From Vibrio sp. 99-70-13A1 (lineage in GTDB: Bacteria; Pseudomonadota; Gammaproteobacteria; Enterobacterales; Vibrionaceae), in contig NZ_VTXD01000001.1 in NCBI RefSeq assembly GCF_013114625.1, forward strand, positions 186,001-250,000: DNA of 64,000 bases, given 5' to 3'. Every line of letters begins with the position of its first letter. Position 1 is the stretch's first letter. Below the pieces are notes generated by a model, which worked only from the letters and a program-made list of their open reading frames with translations, was not told the DNA's origin and did no database searches. This document shows, one piece after another, positions 36,316 through 45,609 of this stretch. The position numbers and the translations under genes were made by a program.

Positions 36316-37473
36316 TTAAGAACGGTTAACTGAAGAATAAGCCTCAATAAATCGATACCCGGCTTCCAACCCCAACTCGTAATCATGCAGTAAATCTTCT
36401 TTATCACTCATTAATGAGCTTGATTTTAGAGGCTTACTCGGGGCTATTTGCACAATGAAAGTGTCATCTGGCGGGTTATTCAAGAAATCTTGAGTTAGTG
36501 AGTACGTTTGATAGTGCACCATCAACATATCAGCTAAACCTGAGTCAAATTTATCACCTACCAAATGGCTTAAGCGGTAGATATCATCGGCACCAAATAG
36601 CCAGCGTCCACCATTGAGCAAGTCTAAATTATTTCTTTCTTTTTTTTGCTCTTTGGAGCGTGATATCTGTTGTTGAAAAAAAGAAGTCCAGTCAGTTTTC
36701 CATTGTTCAACACGTTGTTGCCAATGACCTTGCACGCTGCTGAACGACTCTCTAAACCATTCAAGTTCCTCTACAGATATCGCTTTGGGAGGACTTGCCC
36801 CCACTTCATTATGACCAAAAGGTTCATCTTCTTCGATTACGGGTTCAGTTCTAATCACAACAATTGAGCGAGCTTGCCTACGCCATGCTTCTTGAACAGG
36901 TATACAAGCAGAAACACCGCCGTCTACATACGAACGGTCGCCAATTGTAACTTCTCCATTATAAAGTCTTGGGATTGCGCATGTTGCTAGCATAGCTTTG
37001 TACCAATCACCACCAAATAGTGGAAAGTAGTGGTCACTCAGATTTTGAGCATCCGTCACGGCTGCGAAAATATTCCGGTTTCCTAATACTTGTCGGCCAA
37101 GATCGATATCCAGCTTATAAGGGTAAGAAAAGACTTGTTCAAGCGCCCACTCTAAACCTAGACCTTTATTGTGTCTGATGTAAGAAAAGAGATTAAAGAA
37201 TTCTGGGGAAGTCGTAAGTTCGGTTATGAATGATTTGCCTAACCCTTGCTCGCGGCAAACAAACGCACAAAGATTTAACGCACCAGCAGAAGTGCCATAG
37301 AAATCATCAAAAGGGTCAAAATTAGACAATAAGAAAGAATCTAATACCCCGGAGGTAAAAATCCCTCTCTGCCCTCCTCCTTGAGCAACCAGCGCCGTTC
37401 TTCCGATAATGTATTTAGAATAAAAATCTAAATCCATTGCTGACTCTGAGTTAGTTATCAGTGCGCTATTCAT
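36316..37473 (-). CDS. Patatin-like phospholipase
   Basis: A 385-aa patatin-family lipid acyl hydrolase, similar in type to E. coli YjjU. The oxyanion loop is GGGQRG, the nucleophile Ser lies in GTSAG (about 63-67), and the catalytic Asp lies in VDGGVS. So the Ser-Asp dyad is complete. No signal peptide is seen, so it is probably cytosolic or peripheral. I use ATG 37473; a TTG two codons earlier is unlikely, and an internal Met (DLDFYSKYIIG) is an alternative. The C-terminal 120 residues are variable. Confidence 0.82.
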   Translation of the reverse strand: MNSALITNSESAMDLDFYSKYIIGRTALVAQGGGQRGIFTSGVLDSFLLSNFDPFDDFYGTSAGALNLCAFVCREQGLGKSFITELTTSPEFFNLFSYIRHNKGLGLEWALEQVFSYPYKLDIDLGRQVLGNRNIFAAVTDAQNLSDHYFPLFGGDWYKAMLATCAIPRLYNGEVTIGDRSYVDGGVSACIPVQEAWRRQARSIVVIRTEPVIEEDEPFGHNEVGASPPKAISVEELEWFRESFSSVQGHWQQRVEQWKTDWTSFFQQQISRSKEQKKERNNLDLLNGGRWLFGADDIYRLSHLVGDKFDSGLADMLMVHYQTYSLTQDFLNNPPDDTFIVQIAPSKPLKSSSLMSDKEDLLHDYELGLEAGYRFIEAYSSVNRS

Positions 37474-37550
37474 AATCAATCAAGGTTTGATTTAGGCAGA
37501 CGAAAACGCTAATCCCAATAAAGATCACTCGATCTCGCCTACCTGAAAAT

Positions 37551-37640
37551 CTAACTGCCAATAGCGATAAAACCGAAAGTGATGATTATCGATAAAGCAA
37601 AAACAACAATTTGTAGAGCATTTTTCAGATTCTGGTCCAT
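37551..37640 (-). CDS. ynhF: YnhF-like 29-aa membrane peptide
   Basis: A short leftward gene encoding a 29-aa single-TM peptide: a charged start (MDQNLKNAL) and a hydrophobic helix (IVVFALSIIITFGFIAIG) ending in Ser. Length and layout match the E. coli membrane peptide YnhF (29 aa). AGAGGTG stands just before the ATG. It lies upstream of, and in the same direction as, the patatin gene, with its own start 160 bp before that gene. Function is unknown. Confidence 0.55.
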   Translation of the reverse strand: MDQNLKNALQIVVFALSIIITFGFIAIGS

Positions 37641-37785
37641 AGACACCTCTGTATTTTTTATAAGTTATATTGGGTTCTATTAAGTTGTATCAGCTGTGTG
37701 AAGTATCTTCAAGAATCGTCCAAATAAGTCGCACAATATTGGCGTAACCATCACAATTGGAGAGTGTATAGAAAAGGATAAGCTA

Positions 37786-38379
37786 ATGAACACCAAAGCA
37801 AATATAGTTGCACTACTCGCTCTTTTTTCAGCTTCAAGTTTGTACGCTGCCCCCGATGTAATTATCACCCCTTTGGTGGGTTATACCGGTGGTGGTAGTG
37901 TAGAAGATGAAGATGGTAACTCCTACGACATGGAAGGTTCAGAGAGTTTTACTTTTGCCATAGAAACACCATTAGATAAAGGACGTATCGGGCTCTTTTA
38001 CTCTAATCAACAGTCCCAGCTTGAAACATTAAACATAGATTCATCTATCCAATATCTGCATTTTCAAAGCAGTATTTATTACCCTGTGAATGAAAAGCTA
38101 TCTTCTTATTTGGGGCTTGGGTTGGGTGTCTCTTATGTCGATGTTGATTGGGCGAAAGACAAATATGGATTCTCAACATCAGTTTTCGGCGGCTTTGAAT
38201 ACAAACTTGGAGACAATATAGCGTTAAACAGCCAGCTTAGGTGGCTTGGGACTGTGGTTGACAATGATACTTCTGGCACCTGCACCCTACCAACTACAGG
38301 TCAATCGTGCATTATAAAGTTTGATACCGATTGGATGAACCAATTTCAAGCAAGCCTCGGACTAACCTTTTATTTCTAA
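37786..38379 (+). CDS. Outer-membrane beta-barrel protein, unknown
   Basis: A 197-aa protein with a signal peptide (NIVALLALFSASSLYA, cut near residue 21) and an OmpW/OmpA-like eight-strand barrel pattern of alternating residues. It ends SLGLTFYF with the terminal Phe needed for outer-membrane insertion. One loop has a Cys pair (TCTLPTTGQSC). Probably an outer-membrane protein of unknown role; no close family is named. Confidence 0.7.
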   Translation: MNTKANIVALLALFSASSLYAAPDVIITPLVGYTGGGSVEDEDGNSYDMEGSESFTFAIETPLDKGRIGLFYSNQQSQLETLNIDSSIQYLHFQSSIYYPVNEKLSSYLGLGLGVSYVDVDWAKDKYGFSTSVFGGFEYKLGDNIALNSQLRWLGTVVDNDTSGTCTLPTTGQSCIIKFDTDWMNQFQASLGLTFYF

Positions 38380-38994
38380 TCAAAGCGTCTCTAGTTTCTA
38401 ATAAAAACGTTTCTAATAAATGAATGTGAGCTACAACCTGTAAATACCGATGCAATGATGAGTTCCCCCGCTTTAAATAAGTGCACTATAAAAGTCGTAT
38501 ATTCTGAAAATTCGCCAGCACAACCTAATGATGTTGGCGAATTTGACTATCATTCGTATATTTTTCAGTCATACACTCCACTTTATCGTAAAGCTCATTC
38601 ATCTTATAAATCCACCATTAATAGTTAATTAATCTATTTCATAGAACACAAACCATTGTCACATTCCACTCCATGACGAATATAACAAATTTAACACCAT
38701 GCCAGCACAATTAAACAACATCTTTATTCTATTGATTTAACGATTATTAGTCGTTAATCTCACTTCTATGCCATAGCTGAATATTTCAGCTTATGCAAAC
38801 ACACATCTATATTTAAAGAACTATATTCTGAGTTTTCACTGCACAGTCAACATTATAATCTAAAAAACTGCTTAATCATGGATGATAGAGTAAAGAATCA
38901 AACTAAAACTGATCACTTGCCCATTCATTTCAAACATTAAAGCATAGTGTAATGAAAAGCTTCATACCTCAGGGACGTTATAAGGAGTTAACAA
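38380..38994. other. Long AT-rich intergenic region before the NSS transporter
   Basis: This 615-bp gap holds one clear feature: an inverted repeat, AAATTCGCCA (38508-38517) with TGGCGAATTT (38535-38544). It may be a terminator for the upstream barrel gene. The remaining 400 bp is very AT-rich, with no ORF or recognised RNA, and must contain the promoter of the transporter operon. Confidence 0.5.
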
Positions 38995-40473
38995 ATGAAG
39001 CGAGAACAATGGGGATCCCGTGCTGGGTTTATACTAGCTGCTGTAGGATCTGCGATCGGATTAGGTAATATTTGGCGTTTCCCATATATGGCATATGAGA
39101 ATGGCGGCGGTGCATTCTTTATTCCATACCTATTTGCCATGCTAACGGCTGGTATTCCTTTTATGATTTTAGAATTCAGTATGGGTCAAAAGTATCGCGG
39201 TTCTGCACCGGCAACTTTAGCTCGTATCAATTCAAAATTTGAATGGCTTGGCTGGTTCCAAGTGGGTGTTGCTGCAGTTATCGCAGTTTACTATGTGGCT
39301 GTTATTGGTTGGGCAATCTCTTACTTTGGTATGTCGTTCAACCAAAGCTGGGGTACAGACACCAATGCTTTCTTCTTCAGTGAATATTTAGCTCTGGGTG
39401 ATAACTCTCCAACCAACCTAGGTAGCATCCAGTGGGGTATAGCTGCTTCTATGCTACTGGCGTGGGCAATTACTTATGCCGCAATTGTTGGCGGTGTTAA
39501 AGCAGGTATCGAACGTGCATCTAAAGTAATGATGCCAATTTTGTTCATCATGGTTGTACTACTGATTGGTCGCATGGTTTTCCTACCAGGCGCACTTGAT
39601 GGCGTGAACTACATGTTTGAACCTGATTTCAGTAAACTTTGGGATGTAAAAGTTTGGGCTGCTGCTTATGGTCAAATCTTCTTCACTCTAAGTATCGGTT
39701 TTGCAATCATGCTGGCTTACTCAAGCTACCTACCTGAAAAGTCAGATATTACGAACAACGCCTTCATGACCGTTCTGATCAACTGTGGCTTCTCTATCCT
39801 TGCGGGTATTATGATTTTCTCTGTTCTTGGCTACATGGCTCAAGAGCAAGGCAAACCATTAACTGAAGTGGTTTCCGCTGGTGTTGGTCTTGCATTTGTT
39901 ACGCTTCCAGCCGCAATCAACTTACTTCCAGCGCCTTATATCCTAGGCCCACTGTTCTTCTTCGCGCTGGTTGTTGCAGGTTTAAGCTCTCATATTTCCA
40001 TCATGGAAGCAGTTACCTCTGCAGTCATTGATAAATTAAACTGGAGCCGTAAAAAAGCAGCAAGTATTGTGATTGGCTCTGGTGTTGTCGTTTCAATGGC
40101 ATTCGCAACTAATGGCGGTTTGCTACTTCTCGACCTTGTTGATCACTTTGCTAACAATGTGGGCATCATGGTTGGCGGTTTCATTGAAATCTTACTAATG
40201 GCGTGGCTACTGAATAAAGTCGGTGATGTACGTGAATACGTTAATAAAGTGTCTGACTTTGCTATCAGCGGTTGGTTCGATATCTGTATTCGCTTTATTA
40301 CACCAGTAATGCTAGCAGTAATTCTAACGACTAAGCTTCAAGCTCTATTTACTGAAGGTTACGGTGGCTATGATCTCACTCTTGGTTGGGTAATGATTGC
40401 TGGTCTATTTGCAGTTGGTGTATTCATCAATATTGCAAGCAGCAAAAATACTTCAAACAACAAGACAGCTTAG
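38995..40473 (+). CDS. Sodium-dependent amino-acid transporter (NSS family, MetP-like)
   Basis: A 492-aa inner-membrane symporter of the neurotransmitter:sodium family. The TM1 signature is complete: GSAIGLGNIWRFPY, which forms the sodium and substrate site, followed by NGGGAFFIPYL. About 12 TM helices are visible. A 33-aa membrane peptide gene follows after 18 bp, the arrangement of MetP/MetS methionine-alanine importers, so methionine or alanine is a likely substrate. AAGGAG precedes the start. Confidence 0.9.
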   Translation: MKREQWGSRAGFILAAVGSAIGLGNIWRFPYMAYENGGGAFFIPYLFAMLTAGIPFMILEFSMGQKYRGSAPATLARINSKFEWLGWFQVGVAAVIAVYYVAVIGWAISYFGMSFNQSWGTDTNAFFFSEYLALGDNSPTNLGSIQWGIAASMLLAWAITYAAIVGGVKAGIERASKVMMPILFIMVVLLIGRMVFLPGALDGVNYMFEPDFSKLWDVKVWAAAYGQIFFTLSIGFAIMLAYSSYLPEKSDITNNAFMTVLINCGFSILAGIMIFSVLGYMAQEQGKPLTEVVSAGVGLAFVTLPAAINLLPAPYILGPLFFFALVVAGLSSHISIMEAVTSAVIDKLNWSRKKAASIVIGSGVVVSMAFATNGGLLLLDLVDHFANNVGIMVGGFIEILLMAWLLNKVGDVREYVNKVSDFAISGWFDICIRFITPVMLAVILTTKLQALFTEGYGGYDLTLGWVMIAGLFAVGVFINIASSKNTSNNKTA

Positions 40474-40491
40474 AATAAGGAAGCTTATATT

Positions 40492-40593
40492 ATGACAACT
40501 AGCGCAATTATTATGATGGTTCTTGGTCTTGGTATTACTTGGGGTGGCGCCGCTATCTGTATCAAGCGAGCAATGGACAAGCAGCAAGATTAA
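40492..40593 (+). CDS. MetS-like small subunit of the NSS transporter
   Basis: A 33-aa peptide: a single TM helix (AIIMMVLGLGITWGGAAICI) with a charged tail (KRAMDKQQD). AAGGAAG lies upstream. Position directly after a MetP-like gene and the TWGG motif match MetS-type small subunits, which are needed for transport in Corynebacterium. A strong terminator follows 66 bp later. Confidence 0.8.
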   Translation: MTTSAIIMMVLGLGITWGGAAICIKRAMDKQQD

Positions 40594-40658
40594 GACTTAG
40601 TCTGACAATGAAAGTTTACTTATAAAGGTTCCAACTTTCAGTTAAATAAAAATGCCAG

Positions 40659-40688
40659 CATAAATGCTGGCATTTTTTGTTTGTCTTG
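40659..40688 (+). terminator. Terminator after the NSS transporter operon
   Basis: AATGCCAGCA (40661-40670) pairs with TGCTGGCATT around a 4-base loop, followed by six T. Confidence 0.9.
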
Positions 40689-40790
40689 TATGACAACATG
40701 TCGCATATGAATAATCTGTCTCTACATGGTTACAATCTTGATTTTTAGAATGGAGGTTTCGAAACAGGCTTATCACTCGAGTACCATGTA

Positions 40791-41195
40791 TTAAAACTTG
40801 TAAGTAATACCTAAAGCACCGCTTAATTGTAGTTCGGGACCTTTGTATAAGTTCAACTCAGGATGAACCTGCGCATAAAGGTTCCAGCCATCATAGAAAT
40901 TTACATTCATCCCTAATGGAACTCTCGCACCGAACTCATCATTCCATTCATTCCAAGCTCCGACCCCAACATACCAACTCATCGATGTCTCAGGATCTAT
41001 CACACCTCGTTTCAAGATATAGTCGAAAGCCATGCCATCATTGCCAACAGTGACTCTGTATGTATCGTCCATTTCAACTACAACACTTAGCTGTTGATCG
41101 AAAGCCATCCCCACTTCAAGCTGCGCCGACTCATTGGCATGCAGCCAAGGTGAGAAAACAAGGAATGACATCCCAAGGAGAATATTCGATTTCAT
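40791..41195 (-). CDS. Small outer-membrane or periplasmic beta-strand protein
   Basis: A 134-aa protein with a signal peptide (LLGMSFLVFSPWLHA, cut near residue 20) and alternating amphipathic strands rich in Tyr, Trp and Gly, ending LSGALGITYKF with terminal Phe. It is short for a full eight-strand barrel but has the look of one. Unknown function; single gene. Confidence 0.65.
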   Translation of the reverse strand: MKSNILLGMSFLVFSPWLHANESAQLEVGMAFDQQLSVVVEMDDTYRVTVGNDGMAFDYILKRGVIDPETSMSWYVGVGAWNEWNDEFGARVPLGMNVNFYDGWNLYAQVHPELNLYKGPELQLSGALGITYKF

Positions 41196-41322
41196 CTAAA
41201 AGTACCCAAATACAATAAATAGGTGAATTTTACGATGAGCTTGAATTAGGGTGTCAGAAAGATGTGAGGATACCTTTAGGAAGGTTAAATTTAGCTATCA
41301 GTACAGACAAAAGTTACAGGCA

Positions 41323-41351
41323 CAAAAAAAGGAGGCACTAGGCCTCCTTTT
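41323..41351 (-). terminator. Terminator after ptsG
   Basis: AAAAGGAGGC (41327-41336) pairs with GCCTCCTTTT (41342-41351). The longer A-run on the left gives a U-run in the ptsG transcript. Confidence 0.85.
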
Positions 41352-41368
41352 GTCGTTTGAATCAGTGT

Positions 41369-42799
41369 TTATCCGTTGTTACGAATCCACTCATCCATGT
41401 CTGTTTTCAGGTTGTCAGACTTTGTTCCGAAGATAGCTTGAACACCACCAGCAACTACTACTACGCCAGCTGCTCCAAGTTGTTTCAGCTTATCTTGGTT
41501 TACTGCTTCAGTATCTGCTACAGCAACACGTAGACGTGTGATACAAGCATCAAGACCAGTAATGTTAGCTTTGCCACCAAACGCGGCTACAAGCTCACCA
41601 GCTAGCTCTGAACCAGTTGCAGTGCTTGCTTCTTCCGTTTCATCTTCACGACCTGGAGTTTTAAGGTCAAGCGCTTTGATAACAGTGCGGAATACGAAGT
41701 AGTAAAGCGCAGCGTAACCAACACCACAAGCCACCATTAGACCCATCTTAGACGCATTGCCAGATAGAACTAAGAAGTCGATTAGACCGTGTGAGAAAGA
41801 AGTACCGTGTACAAAACCTAAAGTGTTCGCTAGAACGTATGCAGAACCCGCTAGTAGAGCGTGGATTGCATAAAGAACAGGAGCTACGAATAGGAAAGAG
41901 AACTCGATTGGTTCAGTAATACCCGTTAGGAATGAAGTTAACGCAGCAGAAGCCATGATACCCATTACTTTAACGCGGTTTTCTGGTTTAGCAGAGTGTG
42001 CAATTGCGATTGCAGCAGCTGGTAGGCCAAACATCTTGAACATGTAACCACCCGCTAGCTGACCGAAGCCATTGCCTGCAGCACGAGTTGCATCATCAGC
42101 AACTAGGTAACAAGTAAGAACACCATTTTGAGTTTCGCCAGCAGCGTTGATACAAGTACCAGCTTCAAAGAAGAAAGGTACGTTCCAAACGTGGTGAAGA
42201 CCAAATGGGATTAGAGAACGCTCAACGATACCGTAGATACCAAACGCCACTTGTGGGTTTTGGTGAGCAGCCCAATCAGAGAATGCTGAAATAGCGCCGC
42301 CAACTGGTGGCCATACTACTGCTAGTAAAAGCGCAAGACCAATCGCAGAGAAACCTGTAATGATAGGCACAGCTCGCTTACCAGCGAAGAAGCCTAAATA
42401 TTCAGGCAACTGAATACGGAAGAAACGGTTAAACGCCCAAGCAGCAACACCACCGACTAGAATACCACCTAGTACACCAGTATCGATTTTTTCAACGCCC
42501 ATTACACCGGCCATTACACCAAGTGTTGCGGTCATAATACCGTAACCAACGATAGCTGCTAAACCAGCAACACCGTCGTTATTAGTGAAGCCAAGTGCTA
42601 CACCTACTGCAAAAAGCAGTGCCATTTGACCGAAAACTGAACCACCAGCTTGTTCCATTAGGTTTGAAACAATTTCTGGAATAAAAGGAAGGTCTGCTGC
42701 ACCGACACCAAGCAAAATACCCGCAACTGGTAAAACTGATACTGGTAGCATCAGTGACTTACCAACTTTCTGCAGGCTAGCAAAAAGGTTCTTAAACAT
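41369..42799 (-). CDS. ptsG: PTS glucose-specific IIBC component
   Basis: A 476-aa glucose permease and phosphotransferase, the length of E. coli PtsG (477). The IIC domain (about 1-385, about ten TM helices) contains the glucose-site motif [10 protein letters not shown]. The IIB domain (about 395-476) carries the phosphorylated Cys in [10 protein letters not shown]. The start is ATG 42799 ([18 protein letters not shown]) with AGGAG 8 bp upstream; an upstream in-frame extension is not supported. IIA is supplied in trans by Crr. A candidate Mlc operator lies about 155 bp upstream. Confidence 0.95.
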   Translation of the reverse strand: MFKNLFASLQKVGKSLMLPVSVLPVAGILLGVGAADLPFIPEIVSNLMEQAGGSVFGQMALLFAVGVALGFTNNDGVAGLAAIVGYGIMTATLGVMAGVMGVEKIDTGVLGGILVGGVAAWAFNRFFRIQLPEYLGFFAGKRAVPIITGFSAIGLALLLAVVWPPVGGAISAFSDWAAHQNPQVAFGIYGIVERSLIPFGLHHVWNVPFFFEAGTCINAAGETQNGVLTCYLVADDATRAAGNGFGQLAGGYMFKMFGLPAAAIAIAHSAKPENRVKVMGIMASAALTSFLTGITEPIEFSFLFVAPVLYAIHALLAGSAYVLANTLGFVHGTSFSHGLIDFLVLSGNASKMGLMVACGVGYAALYYFVFRTVIKALDLKTPGREDETEEASTATGSELAGELVAAFGGKANITGLDACITRLRVAVADTEAVNQDKLKQLGAAGVVVVAGGVQAIFGTKSDNLKTDMDEWIRNNG

Positions 42800-43201
42800 G
42801 TTTATGCTCCTGATAAAGATAAAAATAATTATATGGGTTCTAACGGCACACCCCCGTAGCCTAAATGTTAGCACCCTATGAAAATGTAACCATCTGTTGC
42901 GTTATATTTTCTGCCTCTAAATATATATTGAGCAGTTACTAACTTACTAGTGAGTTACGAAATTTAGTTTCAAAACAAGTCTTGGATCACATGGAATTTT
43001 TAGCAATGCAATCCTTTTCAATTTAATAACCTTTTGTTTTATAACAACTATTATCGACGTCACCTTTATTTTACTAAGTGAATAAAATAGATCGCCATGT
43101 TATTTTTAGTAACAAAATTACAAATGGTGCATTTTCCGCTCTCAGGTTCAACATATTCAGTAAACATTAAAATAATGATAATTTATAGTGACCAAATACA
43201 C
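42800..43201 (-). promoter_or_regulatory. ptsG upstream region
   Basis: This 402-bp AT-rich region has no ORF. It holds the candidate Mlc site at 42954-42976 and AT-rich promoter DNA. No recognised riboswitch or small RNA was found. Confidence 0.5.
42954..42976. promoter_or_regulatory. Candidate Mlc/NagC-type operator for ptsG
   Basis: An imperfect palindrome: GTTACGAAAT on the left and TTTCAAAAC on the right (GTTTTGAAA on the other strand), with a 4-bp TTAG centre. This resembles the TTTCG/CGAAA half-sites bound by Mlc. mlc is encoded 8.6 kb away. Confidence 0.4.
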
Positions 43202-43228
43202 AAAAAAGGGAGCTTTCGCTCCCTTTTT
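43202..43228. terminator. Terminator after tatD
   Basis: AAAAAGGGAGC (43203-43213) pairs perfectly with GCTCCCTTTTT (43218-43228) around a 4-base loop. Ends the leftward fab-holB-tatD block. Confidence 0.88.
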
Positions 43229-43244
43229 ATTCGTCATTAATTTT

Positions 43245-44012
43245 CTATCGCAAAAAAAGTTTCTGGTAATTTTCGGTTGTTTTACGTCCAACCTCAGCAA
43301 TAGAAATCCCCTTAAGCTGAGCAATATACGCTGCAACCTCTACAACATATGCAGGTTGGTTCTGTTTACCACGATGTGGTACAGGTGCCAAATATGGAGA
43401 ATCTGTTTCAATTAGAAGCCTATCTAATGGCAAGTTCTTAACAATTTCTTTCAGTTCAGTCGCCTGTCTAAAAGTGACGATACCAGAAATAGAGATATAA
43501 AAGCCTAGCTCCATTGCTGCATCGGCAAAATCTTGATCTTCAGTGAAGCAATGAATGACACCACCACATTTATCTGCCCCGCCATTACGTAAAATAGCCA
43601 GAGTATCCTCTCGTGCATTACGAGTATGGATAATAAGCGGCTTATTTACATCTACCGCCAATTCAACATGCTGCTCAAATCTTAGTTTCTGTAAGTCAGC
43701 CGTTTCTGGTTGGTAATGGTAATCAAGGCCAGTTTCACCTACTGCTACCACTTTAGAATGCTTCGCAAATTCGTGTAACTGATCTAAAGCAAAGTCACTT
43801 TCCACATCCAGAGGATGTACACCACAAGATGCATTCACATTATCAAACGGTGAAATCATCTCTAACATATTTTGAAACGAGTCGAGTGTTACCCCAACCG
43901 ATAGCAATTGATGAACGTTTGCTGCTTTCGCTTTATTAACGACATCTTCTACATTCAGGTGTAGGTCTTCATAATTTAGTTTGTCTAAATGACAGTGTGA
44001 ATCTACGAACAT
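43245..44012 (-). CDS. ycfH: TatD-family hydrolase YcfH
   Basis: A 255-aa metal-dependent hydrolase of the TatD family, DNase-like. Metal-binding motifs: DSHCHLD near the start, GETGLDYHY with catalytic Glu, HTRNA, HCFTE and the closing Asp in IETDSPYLAP. The start FVDSHCHLD at 44012 matches E. coli YcfH; the upstream extension to 44039 runs into holB. Overlaps holB by 10 bp, as in the conserved tmk-holB-ycfH-ptsG order. Confidence 0.93.
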   Translation of the reverse strand: MFVDSHCHLDKLNYEDLHLNVEDVVNKAKAANVHQLLSVGVTLDSFQNMLEMISPFDNVNASCGVHPLDVESDFALDQLHEFAKHSKVVAVGETGLDYHYQPETADLQKLRFEQHVELAVDVNKPLIIHTRNAREDTLAILRNGGADKCGGVIHCFTEDQDFADAAMELGFYISISGIVTFRQATELKEIVKNLPLDRLLIETDSPYLAPVPHRGKQNQPAYVVEVAAYIAQLKGISIAEVGRKTTENYQKLFLR

Positions 44013-44971
44013 GCTTCCCCGCAAACTGTGATTAACCAATTCATAATAAGTAATTCTGTATTGAGCCCTGGGTGTTGCTTAAGTTGCTCAATCAAACTCG
44101 TCAACGTTTTAGAAAGTTTAAACGCATTCTGATAATTCAGTGCATCTTTTAACTCTTGAGAGCTTGGTATAAATGATTCACTTTCAATGCCAAAATGTAT
44201 TTTCTGAACATCTGAGAGCAAGTGCCAAATCCAAGTTAAGTGCTTAAGAGGTTCTTTCGATAATGTAGTCGCAAATGACATTAGGTCAACATCACTGCCA
44301 TCCACGATCTGTACAAATTGGCGAAGAGTTTTATCGCAAGCTTCTACATCTCCATTTTCGACCATGCTTTTCGCAGTAAGTGGGGCATTATTAGCTAAAG
44401 ACAATACGTAGGCTGGAACTGCTTTGCGTAACTCTTTATCAAGCCATTCAGATGCAGACTTCATACTTGGGCTGGTTACTGTTGTTTGCTGGCAGCGACT
44501 GCGGATCGTTGGCATTAGACGACTTATATTTGATGTCGTCAGTACAAAAATACACTTGCTGGAAGGTTCTTCTAACGTCTTTAGCAAGGCATTGGATGAT
44601 GCTTCATTCATAGCATCAGCAGGGGTGATCATAATTACACGATACCCACCTAGCTGTGATGACTCCAGAGCCCAACGGTTACTCGATCGAATTTGCTCAA
44701 CTGTGATCGCTTTGCCTTCTTTCTCTGGCTGTATAAAATGTAAATCAGGGTGACTACCAGACTTCACTAGTTCGCAACTATGACAAAAACCACAAGCTTC
44801 ACTTTCATAGTTAGTACACATGAGCGCTGCACTGAGCTGTTCAAGCAATGTGCTAACCCCCAAACCATCAGGTCCATTGACTAGCATCGCGTTAGGAAAA
44901 CGTTCTGCATTTAAACTTTTCTGCCAATCACCCCAAATAGGTTCAAGCCAAGGATATAATTGCCCCATCAT
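44003..44971 (-). CDS. holB: DNA polymerase III delta-prime subunit
   Basis: A 322-aa clamp-loader subunit. The zinc module CGFCHSC with its upstream Cys (ESEACGFCHSC) is visible, as is the SRC arginine-finger motif in IRSRCQQ. The Walker A is degenerate (GPDGLGVST), as expected for delta-prime, which does not hydrolyse ATP. It sits between tmk (3 bp gap) and ycfH (overlap), as in E. coli. Confidence 0.93.
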   Translation of the reverse strand: MMGQLYPWLEPIWGDWQKSLNAERFPNAMLVNGPDGLGVSTLLEQLSAALMCTNYESEACGFCHSCELVKSGSHPDLHFIQPEKEGKAITVEQIRSSNRWALESSQLGGYRVIMITPADAMNEASSNALLKTLEEPSSKCIFVLTTSNISRLMPTIRSRCQQTTVTSPSMKSASEWLDKELRKAVPAYVLSLANNAPLTAKSMVENGDVEACDKTLRQFVQIVDGSDVDLMSFATTLSKEPLKHLTWIWHLLSDVQKIHFGIESESFIPSSQELKDALNYQNAFKLSKTLTSLIEQLKQHPGLNTELLIMNWLITVCGEACS

Positions 44972-44974
44972 TAC

Positions 44975-45607
44975 CTACTGTTTTATTAGCCAATTACTTA
45001 ACGCATCTTTAATATCACTTGCTACATGTTCAATGTCTTGCTGAGCATTAATCACAAGTACAGTGTCATCTTGATTTGCAATTTCTAGATAGCGTTCACG
45101 AGTACGATCAAAAAATGAAATGTCCATTTTTTCAATACGATCCAATTCCCCTCTTCCTCTCGCTCTTTCTAGTCCAACTCTTGGGTCTAAATCTAAATAA
45201 AGAGTAAGATCAGGTTTAAAATCACCTAGTGTCGTTGATTTTAAAGCTTCCATAGTTGAACGAGGGATCTGACGACCACCGCCCTGATAAGCTTGTGAAG
45301 ACATATCATGCCTGTCACCAACAACCCAATGCTCATTCGCTAACGCAGGTTTGATGACATTCTCAACAAGTTGTACTCGCGCCGCATACATCAACAGTAA
45401 CTCAGTCATATCTTGAAGTACTTCGCCTTCATGTTCTTCTTTAACAAGCGAGCGCATTTTTTCAGCTAGGACCGTTCCCCCAGGTTCACGTGTACTTCTA
45501 ATATTCTTAATGCCAGATTCTTTTAATGTTGCAAGAATTGCATTAATGGCAGTGCTTTTACCTGCACCCTCTAAACCTTCAACAACGATAAACTTTGACT
45601 GATTCAT
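44975..45607 (-). CDS. tmk: Thymidylate kinase
   Basis: A 210-aa kinase converting dTMP to dTDP. P-loop GLEGAGKST (about 10-18), [15 protein letters not shown], and the [22 protein letters not shown] region. E. coli Tmk is 213 aa. Located 2 bp after mltG and 3 bp before holB in one operon. Confidence 0.96.
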   Translation of the reverse strand: MNQSKFIVVEGLEGAGKSTAINAILATLKESGIKNIRSTREPGGTVLAEKMRSLVKEEHEGEVLQDMTELLLMYAARVQLVENVIKPALANEHWVVGDRHDMSSQAYQGGGRQIPRSTMEALKSTTLGDFKPDLTLYLDLDPRVGLERARGRGELDRIEKMDISFFDRTRERYLEIANQDDTVLVINAQQDIEHVASDIKDALSNWLIKQ

Positions 45608-45609
45608 AA

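Noticed and set aside
42800..42874. Upstream extension of ptsG
   Set aside because: It lacks a ribosome site, and the inner ATG matches the family start exactly.
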